Shown here: positions 27,464 to 35,333 of the stretch, piece after piece
Layout: each line of letters begins with the position of its first letter
Position numbering within the stretch: position 1 is the stretch's first letter
Translations under genes and position numbers: made by a program
NCBI RefSeq assembly: GCF_011927625.1
Contig: NZ_JAATIZ010000003.1
Span: forward strand, 372,001 to 436,000
From: Paenalcaligenes hominis
Lineage (GTDB): Bacteria > Pseudomonadota > Gammaproteobacteria > Burkholderiales > Burkholderiaceae_B
DNA: 64,000 nucleotides
Direction of reading: 5' to 3'
Notes under the pieces: generated by a model
Told to the model about the DNA's origin: nothing
What the model saw: only the letters and a program-made list of their open reading frames with translations
The model's database searches: none

Positions 27464-28504
27464 ATGCGAGTTAAACCTATTTTATCTGCTTTGTTTGTAG
27501 CAGCAGCGTCTTTGTCCGCACTAAGCGTTCAAGCCGAAACCATCACTTTGAAAGTGGCTCACTTTTTGCCCCCAAGCGCGCCTGGTCACACCAAGTTTAT
27601 TGCGCCGTGGTGTGAAAAAATCGAGCAAGAATCCAAAGGTGAGCTTAAGTGTCAGATTTATCCTGCTATGCAGCTAGGTGGCACGCCTCCCCAGCTTTTC
27701 AACCAGGCCCGTGATGGCGTCGCTGATATCGTTTGGACCTTGCCAGGTTACACCGCCGGTCGTTTCCCTGTGACAGAGATTTTTGAATTACCGTTCATGA
27801 CGACAACGCATTCTCCTTCATCCATGGCGATGTGGGATTTTGTGAGTGAAAACGCTATGGACGAATACAAGGGCGTAAAATTGATTGGTGCATGGGTAAA
27901 CGGTGCCAACCAACTGCATATGCGCGATAAACCTATTCGTACCTTGGATGACTTAAAAGGCCTAAAAGTCCGTGCGCCATCCCGTTTAGGAAACCGCCTT
28001 TTAGCTACCTTGGGCGCTACACCCGTTGGTATGCCTGTGCCTCAAATGGCAGAAAGCTTATCTAAGGGTGTGATTGACGGTGCTTTAGTGCCTTGGGAGG
28101 TTTTACCTGCCACCAAAGCACATGAATTGACCAAATACCACACAGACACTGCTCCTGGCCGCGCCATGACCACAGCTACGATGGTGTACGTGATGAACGA
28201 AAAACGTTACAACAGCTTGCCAGATCACCTTAAAAAAGTGATTGATGACAACAGCGGTCGTGAGGTGTCAGGTTGGATTGCATCTCAGTACCAAGCCGCT
28301 GACGCTGCCGGTCGTGAAGCCGCTGAAAGCCGTGGTAACGAAGTGATTGTGCTATCTGCTGATGAAACCGCAAAATGGGAGGCTGCCTCCACATCCGTTG
28401 TTGATGAGTGGGTAAAAGACATCACAAGCAAAGGAAAAGACGGTCAGAAGATGGTTGATGAAGCGCGTGCTTTAGTTAAGAAATACACTGAAGCGGCGAA
28501 TTAA
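27464..28504 (+). CDS. dctP: TRAP transporter substrate-binding protein (DctP family)
   Basis: This 346-residue exported solute receptor has a signal peptide ending about VQA-ET. The mature DctP fold begins ITLKVAHFLPPSAPGHTKFI and carries the substrate-carboxylate Arg region LKGLKVRAPSRLGNRLLATLG. The start at 27464 follows GGAG and gives a proper signal peptide; a longer in-frame extension to 27359 lacks both. By position, I infer that it binds an aromatic acid such as 4-hydroxybenzoate or protocatechuate. The sequence alone does not fix the ligand. Confidence 0.92.
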   Translation: MRVKPILSALFVAAASLSALSVQAETITLKVAHFLPPSAPGHTKFIAPWCEKIEQESKGELKCQIYPAMQLGGTPPQLFNQARDGVADIVWTLPGYTAGRFPVTEIFELPFMTTTHSPSSMAMWDFVSENAMDEYKGVKLIGAWVNGANQLHMRDKPIRTLDDLKGLKVRAPSRLGNRLLATLGATPVGMPVPQMAESLSKGVIDGALVPWEVLPATKAHELTKYHTDTAPGRAMTTATMVYVMNEKRYNSLPDHLKKVIDDNSGREVSGWIASQYQAADAAGREAAESRGNEVIVLSADETAKWEAASTSVVDEWVKDITSKGKDGQKMVDEARALVKKYTEAAN

Positions 28505-28572
28505 TTCCTTTAACCTTATATCGCATTGGATCTTGGGCGTGGTTGCCCAAGGTCTGCGTGACTAGCATTATT

Positions 28573-29103
28573 ATGTCGACTTCAGAAACCCACACCGCTC
28601 CAGGCCCAGTTGGGGCCTTTATAGACCGCCTCTGTATTGTTTTAGCCTATATCGGGGGGGCTCTTTTTATTACCGAAGCCGTCATGTCGGTGATTAGCGT
28701 AATAGGGCGTACCTTTTTTTCTATGCCTATTCCTGGTGACTACGAACTGATTCAAGTGCTCTCTGCAGTAGGTATCACGATGTGCATGCCTTATTGTCAA
28801 TTACGCCATGGTCATGTTTTTGTCGACTTCTTTACGCTTTGGGCGCCTCAGACTTTAAAGCGCTATTTGGATTCATTTGCCTGTCTGCTTTTGGCCTTAT
28901 GTGCCTTTTTATTAGCATGGCGTAGCTGGGAAGGCATGATGGATATGCATGAGTATCAAGAAAGCTCCATGGTGCTTGGCTTGCCTATTTGGTGGGGCTA
29001 TTTACCTATTGTTCCTTCGTTTATTATTTTTGGCATTGCAGCTCTTTACACCATGACATTTGGTTGGCAAAAGAACGCCTCTGACGAAGAGGTATTGGTA
29101 TGA
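28573..29103 (+). CDS. dctQ: TRAP transporter small permease (DctQ family)
   Basis: This 176-residue protein has four predicted membrane helices and the DctQ-type ending, sitting between dctP and dctM as usual. The start is uncertain: the ATG at 28573 has no clear Shine-Dalgarno site, and an in-frame TTG at 28543 is possible. The last four bases overlap the start of dctM (ATGA). Confidence 0.88.
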   Translation: MSTSETHTAPGPVGAFIDRLCIVLAYIGGALFITEAVMSVISVIGRTFFSMPIPGDYELIQVLSAVGITMCMPYCQLRHGHVFVDFFTLWAPQTLKRYLDSFACLLLALCAFLLAWRSWEGMMDMHEYQESSMVLGLPIWWGYLPIVPSFIIFGIAALYTMTFGWQKNASDEEVLV

Positions 29104-30428
29104 CAGGTACTACCATTGGGCTCATCATCACTGGGCTCTTATTGTTTCTTTTAGTGATTCGCGTCCACATCGGTGTCGCCATGTTTTTGGCTGGCGCGAT
29201 TGGCTACGCCTGGGTCAGCGGCTTAGATCCCCTGATGGCTCACTTAAAACATGCCGTTTACGGACGTTTTTCTGTTTACGACTTGTCAGTCGTACCCTTA
29301 TTTTTACTGATGGGGCAATTTGCAACACAGGGTGGTTTGTCACGCGCTTTATTTAATGCCGCTAATTCATTTATTGGGCATTGGCGAGGCGGGATGGCCA
29401 TGGCAGGTATTGCCTCATGTGCCGGCTTTGGTGCAATCAGTGGCTCGTCTTTAGCCACCGCTGCTACTATGTCACACGTTGTCTTACCCGAATTACGACG
29501 CCATAACTACGCGCCCAGCCTAGCTGGGGCCTCGTTAGCCGTAGGGGGCACGCTGGGTATGTTAATTCCTCCTTCGGTGCCATTGGTTATTTATGCCATT
29601 TTGGCGCAACAAAATATTGCCAAGCTCTTTATGGCCGCATTTTTGCCCGGCATTATTGCGGTAGTTGGGTATATTGTGGTGGTGGGGTTGGTCTGTTGGA
29701 TACGTCCTGATCTGGCCGGCCCACGTGTAGAGCGGCATACCTGGGGGCGTCGACTAAAAACCCTCGCATCGACTTGGCCTGTGCTGCTTATTTTTGGTGT
29801 GGTCATTTTCGGTATTTATGCGGGCTTATTCACCCCTACCGAGGCCGCCGCAGTGGGCGCAGTCGCAACAGGAGTCACCGCCTGGCGTTCTGGTGGGCTA
29901 CGCAATGGTGGGCTACAGCGCAGTATTTTAGGTACTGCTGTTGGCACCGGCATGATGTTTTTGATCCTGGTCGGCGCTGACATGCTGAATGCATTTTTAG
30001 CTGTAAGCCAAATTCCAGCGAATTTTGTGATTTGGGTCGAGTCATTAGGCCTAAGCCCCCTAAGCGTTTTGTTCGCTATTATTGTTGTGTATATTTTGTT
30101 GGGCTGTGTCATGGACAGTTTGTCTATGATCCTGCTCACTATCCCGATTTTCTTGCCTTTAATTTTAGGTATGGATTTCTGGGGCTTAGGGATGGATGAA
30201 AAAGCCATTTGGTTTGGTGTGCTGGCCTTAGTGGTAATGGAAATCGGCTTAATTACACCGCCCGTTGGAATGAACGTCTTTATTATTCATAATATTGCGC
30301 GTGATATTTCAGCAGGTACGATTTTCCGTGGTGTGATGCCTTTCTTGACGTGGGATGTTCTACGTATCGTATTGTTGGCCTTATTCCCTAGCTTATCCTT
30401 GGTTCTTGTACGTACTTTCGGAGGCTAA
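29100..30428 (+). CDS. dctM: TRAP transporter large permease (DctM family)
   Basis: This 442-residue protein has about 12 hydrophobic segments and the DctM signatures GFGAISGSSLATAATM, GTLGMLIPPSVPLVIYAI and the C-terminal EIGLITPPVGMNVFIIHNIA. It is the sodium-coupled channel subunit that takes substrate from DctP. It starts in an ATGA overlap with dctQ and ends the island with a strong terminator. Confidence 0.95.
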   Translation: MTGTTIGLIITGLLLFLLVIRVHIGVAMFLAGAIGYAWVSGLDPLMAHLKHAVYGRFSVYDLSVVPLFLLMGQFATQGGLSRALFNAANSFIGHWRGGMAMAGIASCAGFGAISGSSLATAATMSHVVLPELRRHNYAPSLAGASLAVGGTLGMLIPPSVPLVIYAILAQQNIAKLFMAAFLPGIIAVVGYIVVVGLVCWIRPDLAGPRVERHTWGRRLKTLASTWPVLLIFGVVIFGIYAGLFTPTEAAAVGAVATGVTAWRSGGLRNGGLQRSILGTAVGTGMMFLILVGADMLNAFLAVSQIPANFVIWVESLGLSPLSVLFAIIVVYILLGCVMDSLSMILLTIPIFLPLILGMDFWGLGMDEKAIWFGVLALVVMEIGLITPPVGMNVFIIHNIARDISAGTIFRGVMPFLTWDVLRIVLLALFPSLSLVLVRTFGG

Positions 30429-30457
30429 TTGCTAACGTTTGTCCGTCATCGGCCTTG

Positions 30458-30490
30458 AAACCCCTCTGCATTGGCATGAGGGGTTTTTTT
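30458..30490 (+). terminator. Terminator after dctM
   Basis: AAACCCCTC and GAGGGGTTT form a perfect 9-bp stem with an 11-nt loop and a run of T. It lies 29 bases after the dctM stop and closes the aromatic-acid island. Confidence 0.93.
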
Positions 30491-30528
30491 ATGGCGATTG
30501 TAGTTAGGGGGTAAACAGATTTTTTGCT

Positions 30529-30622
30529 GCGCTTTCATAATCAGCCACTCGCTAGGCAGTGCTCACTCGCTGAACCGCTCATAGCTGGTTATGATGCACG
30601 TCTAAGAGAGGATGTGGCTTAG
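30529..30622. repeat. Extragenic palindromic repeat, copy A
   Basis: This 94-base unit starts GCGCTTTCATAATCAGCC and ends with CTAAGAGAGGATGTGGCTTAGC. It is repeated almost exactly at 30975-31087, apart from a 17-base internal deletion. Outer arms CATAATCAGC and GCTGGTTATG can pair (one G-U), so the unit folds into a long hairpin. It carries no coding capacity. Confidence 0.85.
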
Positions 30623-30749
30623 CATAAAACTTAATTTCTGCTGGTGGTATCCAGTTATCTTTACAAACACCCACCTTAAAGCAGTCATCTCTAAAGCAAC
30701 TAAATCTAAAGCCATCGTCTTAATCCGCCTTAACTGATTTCAGCCTAGC

Positions 30750-30826
30750 TCAGCATCACGATCGAACGGTTCAGCGCGGAGCGAACGCCAGTGAGCGAGC
30801 ACTGCCTAGTGAGAGCGTGATGCTGA
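30750..30826. repeat. Extragenic palindromic repeat, copy B (inverted core)
   Basis: This copy has exact 11-bp terminal inverted repeats, TCAGCATCACG and CGTGATGCTGA. They enclose a ~46-base core that is the reverse complement, with a few mismatches, of the core of copy C (the part ending CACTGCCTAG). The terminal arms differ from those of copies A and C. The structure resembles a REP- or MITE-like element with no transposase. Confidence 0.85.
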
Positions 30827-30915
30827 GGGGGGCTGCGGGAGCAACTAAGCGCTTTGTGCTGAGGGAATGCAGGAGTAACTAAGCGTCTTGTGCTAAAGGG
30901 AAATGCAGGAGTAAC
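30821..30915. repeat. Imperfect ~35-bp tandem repeat, 2.7 units
   Basis: Units begin TGCTGAGG at 30821, TGCTGAGG at 30857 and TGCTAAAG at 30891. Each continues through GCAGGAG(T/C)AAC-type sequence, and the first two also through TAAGCG. The array abuts the end of palindromic copy B. A 79-codon minus-strand frame across it is a by-product of the repeats. Confidence 0.75.
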
Positions 30916-30974
30916 AAAAAACGTACTTTGCCTTTGAAAAATGCGATCATGGATTAAAACGTATTCTTTTGGAC

Positions 30975-31087
30975 GCGCTTTCATAATCAGCCATTCGCTA
31001 GGCAGTGCTCACTCGCTGGCGCTCGCTCCGCGCTGAATCGCTCATAGCTGGTTATGACGCGCGTCTAAGAGAGGATGCGGGTTAGGC
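30975..31087. repeat. Extragenic palindromic repeat, copy C
   Basis: This is the longest copy (113 bases), in direct orientation to copy A. It contains the internal GCGCTCGCTCCGCGCTG segment missing from A. Together with copies A and B it fills most of the 758-base gene-free stretch between dctM and the Bug-family gene; nothing else was recognised there apart from the two terminators. Confidence 0.85.
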
Positions 31088-31118
31088 TGGGTGTCTTTTA
31101 CCTGCTTTCATAGCACAC

Positions 31119-31150
31119 AAAAAGAGCCACAACAATGGTGGTTGTGGCTC
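31119..31150 (-). terminator. Terminator of the Bug-family gene
   Basis: On the minus strand, GAGCCACAAC and GTTGTGGCTC form a perfect 10-bp stem with a 7-nt loop, followed by TTTTTGTG. It lies 36 bases past the stop codon of the binding-protein gene. Confidence 0.92.
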
Positions 31151-31186
31151 AGTGACCTTTGGCGTAGCTAAGCAGGCATAGAACGT

Positions 31187-32179
31187 TTAATCTAGTGTTA
31201 GATTTAGACGCTCAATCACGGCATCCCAGCGTTCTTTTTCAGATTCGATCAAACCGGTCATGTCTTCAGGGCTAGAAGAAACCGGGGTGAAGTATAAAGC
31301 ACGGATTTTTTCTTGAACATCAGGGCGTGCAATAACTTCTTGGGTTAATTGATTTAGACGCTGGACGATCTCATCAGGGGTGCCGGTGGGAACAAAAAGT
31401 GCATCCCAGGAAATCGCCTCAAAGCCTTTGTATTTCTCGTCGGCGGCAATCGGAGCCAGGCCAGGGATTAAATCACTTTCCTCTAGGCTAGTGACAGCCA
31501 AAGCGCGAATTTTGCCAGAGTTAACTTGGGGCATGGCGATGCCAGGTACCATGAAAGCAGCGTCAATATCGCCTGCAATGACCCCTGCAATAATTTGAGG
31601 GAAACCGCTATAAGGAATGTGCGCAAGCTCGATATCGGCCTCATGTTCAAGCATAGCCATGCTTAAATGAGAAGCACTACCTGCCCCGACAGAGCCGTAA
31701 TTTAACTTACCTTTTTCTTTCTTAGCTAAATCAATGAATTGATCAATGTTTTCAGCGGGAGAGTTAGCGGGCACGATCAATACATTAGGGCTAGTGCCAA
31801 CCAAGGAAATAGGTTGTAGATCTTTAAGTGGATCGTAGCCAAGCGTGTTTTTGTATAAAGTGGGCGCGGTAACCATGGGGCCATTGATAGTTAAAAGCAG
31901 AGTGTAACCATCTGGTTTAGCTTGGCTCACATAACGCGTGCCGATATTGCCCCCTGCACCGGGTTTGTTCTCGATGATGATGGTTTGACCCAGCTCTTTA
32001 GACATTGGCTCGGCCAACGTGCGTGCCAAAATGTCAGGCGAAGAACCTGCTGGGAAAGGCACCACCATTTGAATGGTTTTAGTCGGCCAGTCGGCTGCAG
32101 TCGCTACGGAATTTAGCGATAAACAAAGCATAGCGCTGCCCAGTACGGCCAGCATTTTTTTAGGTAAGTGAGTAAGCAT
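31187..32179 (-). CDS. Bug-family (TctC-like) periplasmic binding protein
   Basis: This 330-residue protein has a signal peptide (probable cleavage after ATA-ADWP) and the Bug/TctC fold. The family motifs are WPTKTIQMVVPFPAGSSPDI, IENKPGAGGNIG and YGSVGAGSASHL. Such proteins bind carboxylic or aromatic acids, and Alcaligenaceae have them in large numbers, mostly without adjacent TctAB permeases. None is present here, so it is either an orphan that uses a remote permease or a sensor. It is 11 bases downstream of gpsA. The Shine-Dalgarno signal is weak. Confidence 0.92.
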   Translation of the reverse strand: MLTHLPKKMLAVLGSAMLCLSLNSVATAADWPTKTIQMVVPFPAGSSPDILARTLAEPMSKELGQTIIIENKPGAGGNIGTRYVSQAKPDGYTLLLTINGPMVTAPTLYKNTLGYDPLKDLQPISLVGTSPNVLIVPANSPAENIDQFIDLAKKEKGKLNYGSVGAGSASHLSMAMLEHEADIELAHIPYSGFPQIIAGVIAGDIDAAFMVPGIAMPQVNSGKIRALAVTSLEESDLIPGLAPIAADEKYKGFEAISWDALFVPTGTPDEIVQRLNQLTQEVIARPDVQEKIRALYFTPVSSSPEDMTGLIESEKERWDAVIERLNLTLD

Positions 32180-32190
32180 ATTTAATTTTT

Positions 32191-33246
32191 TTACAGTGAG
32201 GTTTCTAAACGAGGATCGCGCGCAAGGAGTTGCTGCACTGCTTGGTATGGAGCTAAACCATTAAATAGTACATCACAAACAGCCGATGTGATGGGGGCTT
32301 GTATTTGGTGGTGTAAAGCCAGTGTATGTGCAGCTTGAGCACAGCGCACGCCTTCAGCGGTTAACCCAGAGGCTAAAATCGCATCCAGAGACTGCCCTTG
32401 AGCTAAAGCTAAACCCACCTGACGGTTTCTAGAGAGGTCGCCTGTGGTCGTAAGGACCAAGTCTCCTAGACCCGTTAAGCCGGTAAACGTTGCTGCTTCG
32501 CCACCTAAAGCGACCCCTAAACGCTGCATTTCGGCTAGGCCACGTGTGATGAGCGCTGCCCGTGCATTCGTACCTAGCTGAAGTCCATCTGCTATACCAC
32601 ACGCAATAGCAATAATGTTTTTTAACGCGCCACCAATTTCCACGCCCATCAAATCCGTGCTGCTGTAGATGCGGGCGCTGTGACCATGAAAAATGTCTAC
32701 GGTCGTTTGACACAAGACGTGTGAGTGACTGGCTACCGTCAACCCAAAGGGCAGCCCTTTAGCCACCTCTAGAGCAAAAGACGGGCCCGACAGCGTGCCA
32801 GTGTGCAGCCACGGGGCGTTACGAAGATGGTGATCGGTAATCTGATGAGGCAGCTGCCCTGTTACAGGATCAAAGCCCTTGCTTGTGCGTAAAAGAAAAA
32901 GCGGATGACGACGTGTTGCCGGTAGGGTAGCGTTGATGCGTTGACAAAGCTCTGCTAGACCAGCTAGGGGCACACCTAAAATAATTAAGCCAGCTTGCGT
33001 GTCGTTTCCTAATGCGTGGGCTAGGGCTTGCTCAAAATCGATTGTTGCCTGTAACTGCGTAGGCAGGTGAATGCCAGGTAAGTAGTGCGGAAGTTGATGC
33101 TGTTCGTTAATTTGTGCGGCGCTATGAGCACTGCGTGCCCAAATTGTTGTTGAGGCACGCTGACTGGCGAGCGCCGCTAAAGCGGTGCCCCAACTGCCTG
33201 CGCCAAGTACGGATACGGGTACAGAAGATAGGGCAGGCGCTGGCAT
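32191..33246 (-). CDS. gpsA: NAD(P)-dependent glycerol-3-phosphate dehydrogenase
   Basis: This 351-residue cytoplasmic enzyme makes sn-glycerol 3-phosphate from dihydroxyacetone phosphate for phospholipid synthesis. The Rossmann motif VLGAGSWGTALA lies at the N-terminus. LRTSKGFD, LSGPSFALEVAKGLP, the catalytic Lys in GGALKNIIAIACG, and TGLGDLVLTTTGDLSRNRQVG complete the family signature. Its start codon overlaps the secB stop by one base. Confidence 0.97.
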   Translation of the reverse strand: MPAPALSSVPVSVLGAGSWGTALAALASQRASTTIWARSAHSAAQINEQHQLPHYLPGIHLPTQLQATIDFEQALAHALGNDTQAGLIILGVPLAGLAELCQRINATLPATRRHPLFLLRTSKGFDPVTGQLPHQITDHHLRNAPWLHTGTLSGPSFALEVAKGLPFGLTVASHSHVLCQTTVDIFHGHSARIYSSTDLMGVEIGGALKNIIAIACGIADGLQLGTNARAALITRGLAEMQRLGVALGGEAATFTGLTGLGDLVLTTTGDLSRNRQVGLALAQGQSLDAILASGLTAEGVRCAQAAHTLALHHQIQAPITSAVCDVLFNGLAPYQAVQQLLARDPRLETSL

Positions 33247-33740
33247 TACTGAACCTGTTCGGTTGCGGCCGTACCGGCTTGTTCCGCAGCACGTTGCTCG
33301 TACAGGGCTTGGAAGTTAACTTCGCTTAGGTGCAGAGCTGGCAAGGAGGTGCGGTTGATCGCATCAGCAATGGTGGCACGCAGGTAGGGGTACAACATAG
33401 TTGGACACACAATACCAATAAGCGGATCCATTTGCTCGGCAGGAATATTGTCGATTTCAAAAATACCGGCTTGAGTGGCTTCAACCAAGTAAAGCACTTT
33501 GTCTTCAATGCGGGTGGTAACGGTAGCGGTGACGGCGGACTCGAAGACAGTTTGTGCTAAACGCTGAGCGCTAACGTTAATTTCTACTGATACAGTAGGG
33601 GCCTCTTGCTCTAGAAAAATTTCAGGTGCGTTGGGCATTTCTAGCGATAGGTCTTTAACGTAGGTGCGCTGTAAGCTGAATACGGGCGAGGCGTTTTGTT
33701 CTGTAGAGCCTGCGTTTTGGTTTTCTTGGTTCTCTGCCAT
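33246..33740 (-). CDS. secB: Protein-export chaperone SecB
   Basis: This 164-residue acidic protein is the tetrameric chaperone that keeps preproteins unfolded and delivers them to Sec[23 protein letters not shown] and the central FEIDNIP...[19 protein letters not shown] are diagnostic. It lies between grxC and gpsA, the common order in proteobacteria, and is translationally coupled to gpsA. Confidence 0.97.
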   Translation of the reverse strand: MAENQENQNAGSTEQNASPVFSLQRTYVKDLSLEMPNAPEIFLEQEAPTVSVEINVSAQRLAQTVFESAVTATVTTRIEDKVLYLVEATQAGIFEIDNIPAEQMDPLIGIVCPTMLYPYLRATIADAINRTSLPALHLSEVNFQALYEQRAAEQAGTAATEQVQ

Positions 33741-33785
33741 GAGACATTCCTTTAGGGGTAGAAAGTGATAAGGTTAACTAGGCCG

Positions 33786-34043
33786 TTATGCTGAAAGCAG
33801 GGGGACTAGGCCACCTGCTTGATCTAATGCGGCTAAATCGTCGTAACCACCAATATGTTTATCATCTATGTAAATTTGTGGCACGGTACGACGCTTGGTG
33901 CGCTCCATCATAATGTCACGCTGAGCAGGATCTTTATCAATAAAGATTTTTTCGATCTCTGTCACACCACGTTGTTTTAACAACATTTCTGCACGGGTGC
34001 AAAAGGGGCAAACCACAGTGCAATACATTGTAACTTTAGCCAT
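33786..34043 (-). CDS. grxC: Glutaredoxin 3
   Basis: This 85-residue glutaredoxin has the redox site VCPFCTRAE (CPFC, a variant of the common CPYC), the cis-Pro motif RTVPQIYID, and the GSH-binding GGYDDL. It reduces disulfides with glutathione. It is in the usual rhodanese-grxC-secB-gpsA order, 25 bases after the rhodanese gene. Confidence 0.95.
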   Translation of the reverse strand: MAKVTMYCTVVCPFCTRAEMLLKQRGVTEIEKIFIDKDPAQRDIMMERTKRRTVPQIYIDDKHIGGYDDLAALDQAGGLVPLLSA

Positions 34044-34068
34044 GAGTCATGCCTTTTAGTGAGTAAAG

Positions 34069-34476
34069 TTATGATTTTTTAAGAGGTAAGCCGGCTTGAG
34101 TCCAAGCCATAAGGCCGCCCTCTAGAACGGAAACATCATTAAAGCCTTGTTTGCGCAATGTCGCCACTTGACGAGAGGCATTGCGTCCAGAATCGCACAC
34201 TAAGATAATGGGCTTATCTTTAGCAATTTTTTCGGTCTTGCTGACGAGGTCGGCCGCCGTAATATGACGTGATTGCGCAATGTGACCTGCTTTATAACTG
34301 TCGCCTGCGCGTATATCGATTAAAATTGCATTTTGCTGATTAATTTTTTGAGTCGCTTGGCTTGGAGATAGAAACTGGCCTCCGCGTTTAGAGAGGCTAG
34401 GGAACATCAACATCATGCCGGAAATAAAGGCCACCACGAGTATCAGCAGATTGTTGGTATCGGTTAAAAAGTCCAC
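34069..34476 (-). CDS. Membrane-anchored rhodanese-like protein
   Basis: This 135-residue protein has one N-terminal membrane helix (residues ~10-28) and a single rhodanese domain with active-site loop CDSGRNAS and the upstream IDIRAGDSYKAGHI. This is the YibN type, found beside grxC-secB. It probably handles persulfide sulfur on the cytoplasmic face; the substrate is unknown. It is first of the minus-strand run ending with gpsA or the Bug gene. Confidence 0.9.
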   Translation of the reverse strand: MDFLTDTNNLLILVVAFISGMMLMFPSLSKRGGQFLSPSQATQKINQQNAILIDIRAGDSYKAGHIAQSRHITAADLVSKTEKIAKDKPIILVCDSGRNASRQVATLRKQGFNDVSVLEGGLMAWTQAGLPLKKS

Positions 34477-34514
34477 GATGCGTCCTGTGTAAAACTTAGT
34501 TTAGATTAAAAGTG

Positions 34515-34542
34515 TTAAAGGGCTGTTTCGACTAATTATAAT
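34515..34542 (+). promoter_or_regulatory. Candidate sigma-70 promoter of gpmA
   Basis: A perfect TATAAT -10 box at 34537-34542 lies 36 bases before the gpmA ATG, with a weak -35 (TTAAAG at 34515) at 16-bp spacing. The -10 sits in the palindrome ATTATAAT, so the same bases also give a TATAAT on the minus strand towards the rhodanese gene. Confidence 0.5.
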
Positions 34543-34578
34543 GGACAAAAATTTTGCAACCTAAAGGCTATTTTTACC

Positions 34579-35325
34579 ATGTATAAACTTGTATTGATGC
34601 GCCACGGCGAGAGCCAGTGGAACCTAGAAAATCGTTTCACCGGCTGGACAGATGTTGATTTGACCGAAGCGGGTCGTGAACAAGCCAAACAAGCCGGAGA
34701 GCTCTTAAAAGCCAACGGGTTTTCTTTTGATATCGCATTTAGCTCCGTATTAAAACGTGCAATCCGTACATTATGGATTGTTTTAGATACCATGGATAGC
34801 GTTCATATCCCTGTAGGCAAAACCTGGCGCTTAAACGAGCGTCATTATGGTACTTTACAAGGCTTAAATAAAGCAGAAACCGCAGAAAAGTATGGTGACG
34901 AGCAAGTCATGATCTGGCGTCGTGCCTATGCCATTGGCCCTGACCCAGTCGCTGAAGACGATCCACGTCACCCCAAGAACGACCCACGCTATGCCAACTT
35001 AAAGCCCGAGCAACTGCCTGCTACCGAGTGCCTAGAGCAAACGGTTGAGCGCGTCGTCCCTTTCTGGAACGATAGCATTGCTCCAGCCATTCGCTCAGGC
35101 CGCAATGTCTTAATTACAGCACATGGTAATAGCTTGCGTGCGTTGATCAAACATTTGGATAACATCTCCGAAGAAGACATTGTGCATTTGAACCTGCCTA
35201 CTGGTCAGCCCTTGGTATACGAGTTAGATGAAAACTTAAAACCCATTCGCCATTACTTTTTAGGCGATGAGGACGCGATCAAGGCCCAAATGGCCGCAGT
35301 CGCTAATCAAGGCAAGGCCAAATAA
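34579..35325 (+). CDS. gpmA: 2,3-bisphosphoglycerate-dependent phosphoglycerate mutase
   Basis: This 248-residue glycolytic enzyme interconverts 3- and 2-phosphoglycerate through a phosphohistidine. The phosphorylated His9 is in [32 protein letters not shown] (catalytic Glu) and [16 protein letters not shown] (second His) are all intact. It heads a plus-strand series with envC, ctp and moeB, a common betaproteobacterial order; the gap to envC is 8 bases. Confidence 0.97.
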   Translation: MYKLVLMRHGESQWNLENRFTGWTDVDLTEAGREQAKQAGELLKANGFSFDIAFSSVLKRAIRTLWIVLDTMDSVHIPVGKTWRLNERHYGTLQGLNKAETAEKYGDEQVMIWRRAYAIGPDPVAEDDPRHPKNDPRYANLKPEQLPATECLEQTVERVVPFWNDSIAPAIRSGRNVLITAHGNSLRALIKHLDNISEEDIVHLNLPTGQPLVYELDENLKPIRHYFLGDEDAIKAQMAAVANQGKAK

Positions 35326-35333
35326 ACAAAACC

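Noticed and set aside
30745-30984. 79-codon minus-strand open frame across the repeat island
   Set aside because: It runs through the tandem and palindromic repeats, its product is a repeat-derived Pro/Ser/Arg string and it has no SD; a by-product of the repeats.
30429-31186. CRISPR array or insertion sequence in the repeat island
   Set aside because: Repeats are few, palindromic, of unequal spacing and not separated by uniform spacers; there is no transposase frame and no cas gene.
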